From NCBI GenBank assembly GCA_002327785.1, contig DCUI01000064.1, positions 1 to 26,377 on the forward strand: a stretch of 26,377 nt of DNA, given 5' to 3'. This stretch comes from Phycisphaerales bacterium UBA2218. Its GTDB lineage: Bacteria > Planctomycetota > Phycisphaerae > Sedimentisphaerales > Anaerobacaceae. Below are positions 6,433 to 14,645 of this stretch, one piece after another; within the stretch, counting starts at the first letter, position 1, and the number at the start of each line of letters is the position of its first letter. The position numbers were made by a program, and so were the translations under genes. The notes beneath the pieces are model-generated. The model was not told the DNA's origin, did not search any database, and was given only the letters and a program-made list of their open reading frames with translations.

Positions 6433-8445
6433 CTACAGGCTCCGCAGCTCCGCCCCTACCGCCTTGCTGAGGTTTTCGAGAATGGTTGTTTGGTAGCGAT
6501 CCACAACATCGTGCGTCAGCGTGCCGTCTTCATCGCGGAATCGCAGCGAGAGCGTGACACTCTTGGTGCCGGGGGCGATCCCCTTGCCGCGATAGATGTC
6601 CACGAACCGCGTCTCCTCCAGCTCGGCGGGTGCGACGCCCTGCACCGCTTGCGCGATCTCGGCCCAGGCCGTCTGTTCCGAGACGAGGATCGAGAGATCT
6701 CGCTCGATGGCCGGGAAGCGAGGAATGGGTCGGATCTTGATCGGCCCGCTCTTGAGGGCCATCAGCTCGTCGAAATCCAACTCGGCGCCGCACGGTGAGA
6801 GGTCCTTGAAATCGAATTTCTGCCGGATGGCATCCGAAAAGACGCCGGCCTGGCCGATCTCGCGGCCGTTCACCAGAATGTGGGCCCCCACCTGCGCCCA
6901 TATCAGATCGGCGGGCTCGAATCGCACCTCCGCCGTGCGGTTGATGCTCTTGATGAGTCCCTCCGCTGCCCCGCGAAGCTGTCGCAACGAGCCGTCCGTC
7001 ACCAGGGCCACCTTTGTCCGCTCCTGCGGCAGCGAGTCCTTGACGCCCGTCGGCACGAACGTGTCAGCCGTCTCGTAGATGCAGCACGGGAGGTTCTTGG
7101 CGTTTACGTTCGTCTTGAGAACCTCCAACAGCGAGGTCAAAAGCGTCTGGCGCAGCAGGTTCCCGGTCTTGCGAGTGACATCGCGCACGGTGAGGTGTCC
7201 CGCTCCCGGTGCGGCGAAGAGGTCCGCCACGGCCCGGTCCACGAACGTCACATTCACGGTCTCGTAGTAACCGCAGCCGTTGAGGAAGGCCCCCACGGCC
7301 TCGCTGAGCTTTTGTCTGGCGTCGGCCGGCCTGGCCTCGATCTGAATCCTCCGGCGCGTCGAGACCTTGCCGTAGCCGTAGACACGGGCGACCTCCTCGA
7401 TCAGGTCCGCCTCACGCGAGATGTCGCTGCGCCACGTGGGCGAGATACAAACGATCGAGCCGTCCTGGAGGCGAGGCTCGAACTTCAGGGCCGAAAGAAT
7501 CCTCATCGCCACATCCTGCGGCACATCGATGCCGAGCAGCTTGTTCAGCCGGGACAGCCGTATGCTGACCTGCTTGGGTTGCGGCTTGCGAGGATAGGCG
7601 TCCACCATGCCCTTGGCGATCCGGCCCCCCGCAAGCTGCACGATGAGTTGGGCCGTCCGCTGTGACGCCCAGTCGATCCGCTCGATATCGACAATCCGCT
7701 CGAACCGGAACGACGCCTCCGACGGCAGCGAAAGCCGCCGCGAGGTCGTGCGGATGCTGACCGGATCGAACCAGGCATCCTCCAGGAGGATCGTCGTGGT
7801 CGAGTCCGTCACTTCCGTCTGCAATCCGCCCATGACGCCCGCCAGGGCCACCGGCCGCTGCGCATCGGCGATCACAAGCATCTCGGGCGTCAGGGCACAT
7901 TGGGTCCCGTCGATGCTGACGAGCTGTTCGCCCGGCGCCGCTTTCCTCACAATGATCTTCCTACCCTCGATGGTCGCGTAATCGAACGCGTGCGGCGGCT
8001 GGCCGGTCTCCATCATCGCGTAGTTCGTCGCATCGACGACGTTGTTGACGCTTCGCATGCCGACGGTTTCGAGTCGCTTGCGGACCCAGTCCGGCGACGG
8101 ACCGATCTTCACGCCCTCGATGATTCGCGCGGTGTACCGGCCGCAAGCCTGCGGCTCGCGAATCTCCACTTGGACGAAGTCGGAAGCGGGACGATCCATC
8201 TCCTCAAGACGAACGTCCGGCAGCCGAAGCTCTTTGCCCGTCGCGGCGGCCAGTTCCCGCGCGATCCCGATGTGGCTCAGGCAGTCGCCTCGGTTGCTCG
8301 TCACCTCCACGTCGATCACCGCGTCGTCCGCCACCTGCTCGATCCCCTCGCAGGGCAGACCCAGGTTCATCAGGATCTCGGCGATTCGCTCGGCTGAAAG
8401 ATCGATCTCCACATAGTCACGAAGCCAGTTGACAGAAACCTTCAT
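6433..8445 (-). CDS. pheT: phenylalanine-tRNA ligase beta subunit, short form without tRNA-binding domain
   Basis: A 670-residue protein starting at MKVSVNWLRDYVEI, the standard PheT N-terminus, with AAGGTG a few bases upstream of the ATG at 8445. B3/B4 editing-domain features follow (CGRYTARII, VVDATNYAMMETGQPPHAFD), then a B5 domain, the catalytic-like core (RKTGNLLRQTLLTSLLEV) and the C-terminal anticodon-binding FDX-ACB domain (RFPAIERDLSILV). Most bacterial PheT proteins are near 800 residues because an OB-fold tRNA_bind (EMAP-like) domain follows the first 40 residues. Here EGIEQVADD runs directly into VIDVEVTSNRGDCLS, so that domain is absent. The enzyme is an alpha2beta2 tetramer charging tRNA-Phe. 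The alpha gene pheS is not adjacent, although pheST usually form an operon. It has its own promoter. Confidence 0.95.
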   Translation of the reverse strand: MKVSVNWLRDYVEIDLSAERIAEILMNLGLPCEGIEQVADDAVIDVEVTSNRGDCLSHIGIARELAAATGKELRLPDVRLEEMDRPASDFVQVEIREPQACGRYTARIIEGVKIGPSPDWVRKRLETVGMRSVNNVVDATNYAMMETGQPPHAFDYATIEGRKIIVRKAAPGEQLVSIDGTQCALTPEMLVIADAQRPVALAGVMGGLQTEVTDSTTTILLEDAWFDPVSIRTTSRRLSLPSEASFRFERIVDIERIDWASQRTAQLIVQLAGGRIAKGMVDAYPRKPQPKQVSIRLSRLNKLLGIDVPQDVAMRILSALKFEPRLQDGSIVCISPTWRSDISREADLIEEVARVYGYGKVSTRRRIQIEARPADARQKLSEAVGAFLNGCGYYETVNVTFVDRAVADLFAAPGAGHLTVRDVTRKTGNLLRQTLLTSLLEVLKTNVNAKNLPCCIYETADTFVPTGVKDSLPQERTKVALVTDGSLRQLRGAAEGLIKSINRTAEVRFEPADLIWAQVGAHILVNGREIGQAGVFSDAIRQKFDFKDLSPCGAELDFDELMALKSGPIKIRPIPRFPAIERDLSILVSEQTAWAEIAQAVQGVAPAELEETRFVDIYRGKGIAPGTKSVTLSLRFRDEDGTLTHDVVDRYQTTILENLSKAVGAELRSL

Positions 8446-8520
8446 GTCGCACACCTTTACAGAAGAGGTCCCCAACGCCGTCGATCGCGTCGGGAGCGCT
8501 CGAATCGATCGAAACCAAGT

Positions 8521-8549
8521 AAGATACTCCCGCCGACCGAGCTTGTCAA
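8521..8549 (-). promoter_or_regulatory. promoter for pheT
   Basis: On the minus strand a perfect TTGACA, a 17-base spacer and TATCTT. It predicts a leader of about 70 bases before the ATG at 8445 and argues that pheT is transcribed separately from hemL. Confidence 0.6.
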
Positions 8550-8611
8550 CAGTCGCATGACGCCGGATACGCACCGCACCCGTTCGTAGAAGATATGGAA
8601 CGACCGTCTCT

Positions 8612-8689
8612 CGCCTGGTATGGCAGATTGCCAGGCGTACCGGAAGAATCCGGCACTATCGCGGGTTGCTATCCGCGATAGCAGAGCCG
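8612..8689. other. hairpin cluster between hemL and the pheT promoter
   Basis: Two strong hairpins occur in tandem. CGCCTGG/CCAGGCG spans 8612-8637 and holds an inner TGGCA/TGCCA. CTATCGCGG/CCGCGATAG spans 8656-8681 and is extended by an outer CGGC/GCCG. Neither is followed by a T-run, so I do not call them intrinsic terminators. They lie just after the hemL stop and could protect the hemL mRNA end or be repeat remnants. Confidence 0.4.
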
Positions 8690-8723
8690 CACATCCACCC
8701 TGATGAAACAGGGGGCAACTCTC

Positions 8724-10019
8724 CTACAAACCACGGAAGCTCTCGCGGGCGGCCTCGACCGTTTGCTCAATGTCGTCCTTCGTATGGGCCAGCGAGACAA
8801 ACATTGCCTCATAGGCACTCGGAGCCAGATAGACCCCACCTTCGAGCATCCGGGCGAAGAACCGTTTGAACGCGGCAACATCAGTCGCACGAACATCGGC
8901 GAAGTTCCGCACGGGCTTGCCGGCGAAGAAGCAACTCATGATCGAACCGACTCGGTTGATCGTGATCGGCACGCCGGCATCGGCCGCCGCTCGGGTCAAG
9001 CCGGCCTCCAGATCGGCTGCCGTCGATTCGAGTTGGGCATAGACCCTCTCCGATCCGCCATCGGCCTCCAGAGTCTCCAGCGTGGTGTTGGCGGCGGCCG
9101 TCGCCAGCGGATTGCCGCTGAGGGTCCCCGCCTGATAGACGTGCCCGAGCGGGGCCAGCAGGTCCATGATCTCGGCCCGCCCGCCGCAGACGGCCAGGGG
9201 CAGCCCGCCACCGACGATCTTGCCAAGGCAGGTAAGGTCAGCCGGGACGCCGTATCGCTCCTGCGCCCCCCCGAAGGCCACGCGAAAACCGCTGATGACC
9301 TCGTCGAAGATCAGCAGTGCGCCGTTCTCATCGCAGAGGCGGCGCAGCCCTTCGAGGTAGCCGGGCTCGGGCGGCACCACTCCCATGTTGGCCGCCACGG
9401 GTTCGACGAGCACGGCGGCGATATCCCCGGGCTGCCTGACAAACACCTGCCCGAGCATCTCCAGATCGTTGTAGGGAACGACAACGGTCAGTCCGGCGAG
9501 CGCCTCAGGCACGCCGAGACTGGCGGCGGTGCCCCGCTCCGCCAGGCCGGAGCCCGCCACAACCAGCAACGAATCACTGTGGCCATGATAACAGCCGGCC
9601 ATTTTGACGATCATATCCCGGCCCGTGTAAGCCCGGGCCAGTCGGATGGCCGTCATAACGGCCTCGGTCCCGCTGCTAAGGAGGCGGAGCTTCTCCATGG
9701 AGCCGAAGGCCCGAACGATCCGCGAGGCCAGTTCCGTCTCCGCAAGGGTAGGCGCGCCGAACGAGGTCCCCTGGGCCGTCGCCTTCTCAATCGCGGCGAC
9801 CACCGCCGGGTGGGTATGTCCGAGAATCATGGGACCCCAGGACCCGACATAGTCGATGTATTCGTTGCCATCGATGTCGAACACCCTCGAACCCTTGGCC
9901 CCGGCGATGAACAGCGGCTTGAGGTCCACCCCGCCAAACGCCCGGACCGGGGAATTCACCCCGCCCGGCATGTATTCACAGGCCCGTGCAAAGGCCGCAA
10001 TGGATTTATGATTTACCAT
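8724..10019 (-). CDS. hemL: glutamate-1-semialdehyde 2,1-aminomutase
   Basis: A 431-residue pyridoxal-phosphate enzyme converting glutamate 1-semialdehyde to 5-aminolevulinate in the C5 route to haem. It belongs to the class-III aminotransferase fold. Characteristic segments are MPGGVNSPVRAFGGV at residues 17-31, SSGTEAVMTAIRLARAYTG, IFDEVISGFRV and LGKIVGGGLPLAVCGG. The last contains the predicted cofactor lysine at residue 267, matching the family position. The length is normal. The ATG at 10019 is accepted because family homology starts within the next dozen codons. The first six codons (MVNHKS) lie inside an AT-rich inverted repeat and the Shine-Dalgarno sequence is weak. It is divergent from the PpiD-like gene. 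No hemA or other haem gene is in view. Confidence 0.95.
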   Translation of the reverse strand: MVNHKSIAAFARACEYMPGGVNSPVRAFGGVDLKPLFIAGAKGSRVFDIDGNEYIDYVGSWGPMILGHTHPAVVAAIEKATAQGTSFGAPTLAETELASRIVRAFGSMEKLRLLSSGTEAVMTAIRLARAYTGRDMIVKMAGCYHGHSDSLLVVAGSGLAERGTAASLGVPEALAGLTVVVPYNDLEMLGQVFVRQPGDIAAVLVEPVAANMGVVPPEPGYLEGLRRLCDENGALLIFDEVISGFRVAFGGAQERYGVPADLTCLGKIVGGGLPLAVCGGRAEIMDLLAPLGHVYQAGTLSGNPLATAAANTTLETLEADGGSERVYAQLESTAADLEAGLTRAAADAGVPITINRVGSIMSCFFAGKPVRNFADVRATDVAAFKRFFARMLEGGVYLAPSAYEAMFVSLAHTKDDIEQTVEAARESFRGL

Positions 10020-10138
10020 TTACAGTTTACTCTTTTCCGTTTAAGATATATGTTTTCTGTCGCTCGAGGCGCCCAATGGGCAGGAGCTTTTGGATTGTAG
10101 GTGGCACAGAACAAGTGGTAAATAGTAAATCACAAATC
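10003..10138. repeat. AT-rich inverted-repeat element spanning the hemL start
   Basis: Arms at 10003-10023 and 10118-10138 are complementary over 21 bases with two mismatches (GATTTATGATTTACC... against GATTTGTGATTTACT...). About 94 bases lie between them. The composition (repeated GTAAAT/AAATC units, continuing to about 10153) contrasts sharply with the GC-rich genes on either side. The hemL ATG lies inside the left arm. A weak plus-strand promoter, TTTACA-17-TAAGAT at 10019-10047, could serve the PpiD-like gene. No transposase gene is present, so it would be a non-autonomous or purely structural repeat. Confidence 0.6.
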
Positions 10139-10167
10139 GTAAATCGAAAATAGGTGATGGGATCCGT

Positions 10168-12387
10168 ATGAACTTCATGAAGTGGATGCGGAAGAATAAC
10201 ACGAAACTGATGGCCGTCGTGGTCATCGTGCTGATGGTCGCCTTCATCGGGGGTTCTTCGTTCAGTTACCTGATGCACGGGAGCGGAGGCGCGAAGAAGG
10301 CGGTCGCGTACTACGGCCACAAGCGCAAAATCACGCACATGGACCGCGCGGTGGCGGACCAGGAGCTCAAGCTCCTGGAGGAGTTGGGCGCCATCAGCCT
10401 GCTGCAGTACCAGGACATCCGGGGCTTCCTGTTGAGCGAGCTGCTGTTCCCCCAGAGCCGGGACTCGGCCGGCGCGATGGAGAGGGCCAAGCAGACCATC
10501 CAGAGAAACCAGTATCGCATCAGCGATAAGCAGCTCAGCGACATGTACAAGATGCGCACGGCGCCGAGCGATATCTACTGGATCCTGCTTCGCGAGGAGG
10601 CGCAATCAGCCGGGATTTACGTATCGAATCAGGAAGTGGGCCAGCTCCTGGGAAGAATCATTCCCCAGTTGTTCAACGGCGCAAGCTACACCCAGATGAT
10701 GCAGATATGGGTCAACCAACACGGCATGCCGGAGGAGAGAATCCTCGCCGCGTACGGCAAGTTGCTGGCCGTACTGCAATACACGCAGGTCATTTGCTCC
10801 ATGGAGAACCTCACGACGTCGCAGATCCGGCGTATGGCAAGTCATGAGGGTGAGACGCTGGACGCCGAGTACGTACGGCTCGAGGCATCGGCCTTTGCCG
10901 ACAAGCAGCAGACGCCTTCCGAGGAGGCGATGCTCCAGCAGTTCAACCAATACAAGGCGTACTTCGCCGGCGACGTGAGCGAGGCCAATCCCTTCGGCTT
11001 CGGATACAGGCTGCCCAGCCGCGTTCAACTCGACTACATCGCGCTGAACCTGTCGGATGTCGCCGCCATCATCAAGCCGCCGAGCGTGGAGGATACCGAG
11101 CAGTACTATCAGCAGAACCGTGCACGAGAGTTCACAGAGAAGGTGCCGGCCGACCCGAGCGACCCGAACTCACCGCAGGTGGACAGGGTCAAGAGCTACA
11201 TCGAGGTGGTCGATGACATCATGACCCAGTTGAAACGGCAGAGGGTCCTGACCAAGGCCGAGCAGGTCCTTCAGGACGCCAGGAATGTGGCCGACGCCGA
11301 CTTGAGCGTAGCCGGCCCCGATGGCAACGAGCCAACGACCGAGCAGCGAAAACAAAGGGTCAGGAACTACGGCAAGATCGCCCAGGACCTCAGCGTCAAG
11401 TACAGCATTCCCCTCTACGGCGGCCAGACAGGGCTGCTCAGCGCCACCGATGTCAGGGGCGATCCGCACCTCAGGAGGATGTACCTGACAAGCTACGGGC
11501 ACAATCCGGTCCCGTTGATCCAAGCCCTGTTCTCAGTCAAGGAAATCGGAAATAACGCGACGATCCTGCTTTCCATGCCGCAGACGCAAATGTATATGAG
11601 CATCGGTCCCGCCAGAGACCCCATGTCTGCATCGACGACCGATCTGTCCAACCAGATCATGGTCATCGTGCGAGTCGTCGCGGCTGAACCGGACGTTGCG
11701 CCGGCGGGCCTCGATGTCAGCTACAGCATCCGGACCCTCGACCTCGGCAAGACACCCGAGCAGCCGGACAAGACCTTCGCCGTCAAAGAACAGGTTGTCA
11801 AGGATCTTCGCGCCCTCGCAGCCTGGGACACCACACAAGCCAGAGCCGGGGAATTCATGGCCCTGGCGACCAAGGACGGCTGGGACCGCGCCGTCACCCA
11901 GTTCAACAAACTCTATGGCGAGCAGGCCAAGGCCGATCCCAATGATCCCAACGTGTTCAAGCTGGATCGCCGGATGAGCACACAGCGGATCTCACGGGCC
12001 GACCTTCAGGTGCTTGCCACGCAGTTGTCCAACAGTCCGGCGGCCAGCGTCTACCTGAATGAGGCGGATATGGAAAGCCTGTTTGTGGATCGTCTCTATT
12101 CGCTCGTTCCGGCGGTCCCGGACGAGGCGCCCCAGATGCCCAAGATCATGGAGTTCAAGCCGGGCCTTAGTTGCTACGTCATCAAGAACCTGTCGTTGCG
12201 GCCGCTCTATCAGGAACAGTTCCACAAGATGAAGGGCATGGTGATCGGCCGGGAGGAGTACAGCCAGACTCAAAGCCTCGCCGCGGTGCACCTGAACCCG
12301 GAGAGCATTCTCAAACGCATGAACTTCCGGTACGCCGACTCGCAGGCCAACACAGAAACCCAGAAGGAGTCGAAGGGTACGTCGTGA
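10168..12387 (+). CDS. membrane-anchored PpiD/SurA-like periplasmic protein
   Basis: A 739-residue protein. After a short basic N-terminus (MNFMKWMRKNNTK) a single hydrophobic helix (about residues 14-34) would anchor it in the inner membrane with the remainder outside the cytoplasm. The layout and the helical region at about 50-230 (ELLEELGAISLLQYQDIRGFLLSELLF, VSNQEVGQLL) resemble the SurA_N chaperone domain of PpiD-type foldases. I see no clear parvulin peptidyl-prolyl isomerase domain, so isomerase activity is not claimed. The C-terminal half is hydrophilic and includes two DPNDPN-type linkers. It starts a plus-strand cluster; its TGA overlaps the next ATG (TGATG), which implies coupled translation. 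A role in folding or holding exported proteins is inferred. Confidence 0.6.
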   Translation: MNFMKWMRKNNTKLMAVVVIVLMVAFIGGSSFSYLMHGSGGAKKAVAYYGHKRKITHMDRAVADQELKLLEELGAISLLQYQDIRGFLLSELLFPQSRDSAGAMERAKQTIQRNQYRISDKQLSDMYKMRTAPSDIYWILLREEAQSAGIYVSNQEVGQLLGRIIPQLFNGASYTQMMQIWVNQHGMPEERILAAYGKLLAVLQYTQVICSMENLTTSQIRRMASHEGETLDAEYVRLEASAFADKQQTPSEEAMLQQFNQYKAYFAGDVSEANPFGFGYRLPSRVQLDYIALNLSDVAAIIKPPSVEDTEQYYQQNRAREFTEKVPADPSDPNSPQVDRVKSYIEVVDDIMTQLKRQRVLTKAEQVLQDARNVADADLSVAGPDGNEPTTEQRKQRVRNYGKIAQDLSVKYSIPLYGGQTGLLSATDVRGDPHLRRMYLTSYGHNPVPLIQALFSVKEIGNNATILLSMPQTQMYMSIGPARDPMSASTTDLSNQIMVIVRVVAAEPDVAPAGLDVSYSIRTLDLGKTPEQPDKTFAVKEQVVKDLRALAAWDTTQARAGEFMALATKDGWDRAVTQFNKLYGEQAKADPNDPNVFKLDRRMSTQRISRADLQVLATQLSNSPAASVYLNEADMESLFVDRLYSLVPAVPDEAPQMPKIMEFKPGLSCYVIKNLSLRPLYQEQFHKMKGMVIGREEYSQTQSLAAVHLNPESILKRMNFRYADSQANTETQKESKGTS

Positions 12388-12860
12388 TGGGACAGTCGTG
12401 GAAGGAGAATCACCCTCTCTACCTGATCGTGATCGGGGCGATGGCGTGGCTGGTACCCGGCGCCGGGCATTATCTGCTCAATGAAAAGAGACGGGCTGCT
12501 GTCATTCTTGTGGCCATCGTGTTGACGTTCCTGGTTGGCCTGTACGTCGGCTCGATCGGGGTGATCGACCCGGTGAACGCCAAGCCCTGGTATGCGGCAC
12601 AGGTGATGAACTCGCCTGCCGTGCTGCTTCTGGGCAACCACGTGGCAAGCGCCTACTATCTCGCCCAGGATGAGGCCCGGAGAAAGACGCACATGGGGGT
12701 TCTTGGCGGGGACCAACCAACGCAGGCATACCTGGTTTTCGGGCGGGCGGGGGAGATCGGCCAGATTTACACCAGCGTCGCAGGTCTGCTCAACCTGCTA
12801 TGCATCGTCAACGCCATTTACATCGCCCACCAACGGGTTGTTCAGGGGGCACACGCCTGA
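12387..12860 (+). CDS. small polytopic membrane protein, unknown function
   Basis: A 157-residue protein with about four hydrophobic helices: near residues 11-31 (LYLIVIGAMAWLVPGAGHYLL), 36-60, 68-90 and around 122-148. The phrase AWLVPGAGHYLL followed by basic residues resembles small planctomycete membrane proteins annotated as DUF6677; that is recollection and tentative. The ATG at 12387 overlaps the stop of the PpiD-like gene by one base, and the following gene starts one base after this stop, so all three are probably one operon and may work together at the inner membrane. No catalytic motif is visible. Confidence 0.75.
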   Translation: MGQSWKENHPLYLIVIGAMAWLVPGAGHYLLNEKRRAAVILVAIVLTFLVGLYVGSIGVIDPVNAKPWYAAQVMNSPAVLLLGNHVASAYYLAQDEARRKTHMGVLGGDQPTQAYLVFGRAGEIGQIYTSVAGLLNLLCIVNAIYIAHQRVVQGAHA

Positions 12861-12861
12861 G

Positions 12862-13146
12862 ATGACAATGCTCACGATATCCATGCTGGCGACCTTCACG
12901 GCCCCAATGCGGATCGGCACAAACCCCGCGTCGATCCTCTGGCTCCTGCCGCTGGTGGCAACGATTTCCATCGTCTACAAGGCCACCAAGGTCCACCAGG
13001 TTCACCTGCGGCCCTTCACCAAGGAAACGGCGGCATTGTTCGGGTCGATCATCGTGTTCATCCTGGTTGCCGCGCTGATTTTGTACGGCGTTGCGTGGGT
13101 CGTCACGGAAGAGCTGCCGGGCCTGCTGGATACTTCGGCTTTTTAG
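12862..13146 (+). CDS. small two-helix membrane protein, unknown function
   Basis: A 94-residue protein with two hydrophobic segments, about residues 24-43 (ASILWLLPLVATISIVYKAT) and 59-83 (LFGSIIVFILVAALILYGVAWVV), joined by a basic loop. The start at 12862 is one base after the preceding stop; an ATG two codons later is also possible. It is the last gene of the plus-strand cluster. Its TAG stop overlaps the TAA stop of the convergent rnc gene (shared bases 13144-13145), so there is no intergenic terminator. I do not recognise a family. Confidence 0.7.
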   Translation: MTMLTISMLATFTAPMRIGTNPASILWLLPLVATISIVYKATKVHQVHLRPFTKETAALFGSIIVFILVAALILYGVAWVVTEELPGLLDTSAF

Positions 13147-13853
13147 GTTGCCTCATGCACGCCGGGCTTCTGAACCACCCCTAACTCCACAAGGGCGTTG
13201 TACGCTGCCTTCTGTTCGGCTTCCTTCTTGTTCGCACCCCATGCGCTGGGGAAGTGCTGCTGGTCGATTACGACCTCCGACTCGAAGCATTTGTTGTGGT
13301 CGGGGCCCTTTTCGTCCAGGAGCACGTAGAGCGGAGCCGCGCTGAATCGTTCCTGGGCGTGCTGCTGCAGCAGCGATTTGTAGTTGCCGTGGGCCTCCTC
13401 GGAATCGATCTGATCGATAAGCGTAGCGAAGTTGTGAAGGATGAAATCCCGGGCGACCTCAAAACCTCGGTCGAGATAGATGGCGGCAATCACCGCCTCG
13501 AGCAGGCCCGCCGCCAGCGAGGTGGGAAACGCCTTGTGTGAGGCCATCCCCTTGCCGACGATCAGAAATCTCGGCAGGCCGAGCCGACGAGCCACGTGCG
13601 CGCAGGTCCCCCGTGAAACCAGCATGCTTTTCATCTTCGTCAGCTCCCCTTCCGGATAGTCCCTGAACATCTCGAACAGCTTCTGGCAGATCACGATCGC
13701 GAGGATCGCATCGCCGAGGAATTCCAGCCGCTCGTTGCTGTCCAGGCGATTGTCCACGGACGAGGAGTGCGTGAAGGCCTTGGCCAGAACGGCCCTATCG
13801 GTGAATTGATGTCCGAGAATCTGCTCGAGCTGATGCAGAGTATCGTTGTCCAT
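13143..13853 (-). CDS. rnc: ribonuclease III
   Basis: A 236-residue double-stranded-RNA endonuclease. The catalytic domain carries the signature NERLEFLGDA (residues 40-49) with the expected metal-binding acidic residues there and in LAAGLLEAVIAAIYLD. The C-terminal double-stranded-RNA-binding domain starts about residue 158 (NYKSLLQQHAQE) and ends in GANKKEAEQKAAYNALVELG. Both domains look complete. The ATG at 13853 was chosen because MDNDTLHQLEQILGHQF matches the usual N-terminus; in-frame candidates at 13889 (ATG) and 13913 (TTG) add unrelated residues. GAGGTG lies about 12 bases upstream. The enzyme processes rRNA precursors and structured mRNAs. A long hairpin lies upstream in the probable leader. 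The 3' end overlaps the convergent membrane-protein gene. Confidence 0.95.
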   Translation of the reverse strand: MDNDTLHQLEQILGHQFTDRAVLAKAFTHSSSVDNRLDSNERLEFLGDAILAIVICQKLFEMFRDYPEGELTKMKSMLVSRGTCAHVARRLGLPRFLIVGKGMASHKAFPTSLAAGLLEAVIAAIYLDRGFEVARDFILHNFATLIDQIDSEEAHGNYKSLLQQHAQERFSAAPLYVLLDEKGPDHNKCFESEVVIDQQHFPSAWGANKKEAEQKAAYNALVELGVVQKPGVHEAT

Positions 13854-13923
13854 TGGCTCTGTACGCACCTCGGACCTGCGAGAAGACATAACGCAGATCG
13901 TCACAGGATTCAACCAATGCCTC

Positions 13924-13971
13924 GCGAGCAGATCACGAACACCGCTCCGCTAAGCGATCTTCGTGATTCGC
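13924..13971 (-). promoter_or_regulatory. long hairpin in the rnc upstream region, possible RNase III target
   Basis: ATCACGAA (13932-13939) pairs perfectly with TTCGTGAT (13960-13967). An outer GCGA/TCGC pair (13924-13927 with 13968-13971) extends it past a four-base bulge, and a CGCT/AGCG hairpin can form inside the loop. It ends about 70 bases before the rnc ATG on the minus strand. No T-run follows, so it is not a terminator. In E. coli and other bacteria RNase III cleaves a hairpin in its own leader; the same use here is inference. Confidence 0.45.
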
Positions 13972-14085
13972 TCCGCCAAAAGGCAACTCCTTGTGTACTC
14001 AACTCTTCACGGCTACGGAGGTCATCCGGTCCGAACAGCCGGCGCGGGCCGTCGTTGCATTCAGAAGGGCAATTCCGCCACATCC

Positions 14086-14421
14086 TTACCCGACCATCTG
14101 GAGACCGGCCAGGGCAACGAACTTATCGTCCACGATTTCGAAGATTCCGTCAAGGCCCGTCACGGTAAAAATCCCTTTCGTGGCCGGTGCAACATTGCAG
14201 AAAACCAGCCTGTGGCCGCAGTCGCTCATCAGTTTCTTGAGCCTCAGCAGCTTGGAGAGACTCGAAGAGGTGACGATATCGACTTCGGAGAAATCCACAA
14301 CCACCTCGCAGTCGCCTCGGTCGCGAGCGATCTGGGTGACCGTTTTGAGTTCCTCACCCATATCGGGCTCGGCCGGCAAGTCTACAAGAATGATGTCTTC
14401 GGACCAATTCTGAATACCCAT
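14086..14421 (-). CDS. STAS-domain protein (anti-sigma factor antagonist type)
   Basis: A 111-residue single-domain cytoplasmic protein. The segment VVDFSEVDIVTSSSLSKLLRLKK (residues 41-63) is the STAS core. Its TSSS (51-54) sits where SpoIIAA/RsbV have DSSG, the site phosphorylated by the partner kinase, so Ser53 is the likely regulatory residue. The start at 14421 has a strong AGAGGAG about seven bases upstream; a longer frame reaching 14610 has no homology in its extension, although an ATG at 14562 is also preceded by a purine-rich site. The family binds an anti-sigma kinase when unphosphorylated, freeing the sigma factor. No kinase, sigma factor or phosphatase gene is nearby, so the partner is unknown. 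It lies downstream of comM and upstream of rnc. Confidence 0.85.
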   Translation of the reverse strand: MGIQNWSEDIILVDLPAEPDMGEELKTVTQIARDRGDCEVVVDFSEVDIVTSSSLSKLLRLKKLMSDCGHRLVFCNVAPATKGIFTVTGLDGIFEIVDDKFVALAGLQMVG

Positions 14422-14645
14422 GTCTATCTCCTCTGGTTTCGCGTAGTGCTCATGTGTCACGGGTATTATCGGCAGACCGGTGGAGAGCATTAAGAAAAAA
14501 GGAGAACTTTCTTCGCAGAGCGACCGCGACTCATAAAAACCACGGCATCCACACTGGATCATATCCTCCCCTTGTGAATTCGGGCAATTCCGCCCGATCC
14601 GTCTCTCCACGGCGCAGACAGACGGAGCCCCCCTGCCGATACGAC

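Noticed and set aside
6017..6496. 159-residue plus-strand open frame running into the 3' end of pheT
   Set aside because: Low-complexity reading through a structured RNA, a repeat and the antisense of pheT; no ribosome-binding site.
8703..10100. 465-residue plus-strand open frame opposite hemL
   Set aside because: The minus strand encodes hemL with its cofactor lysine; the plus frame has no family features.
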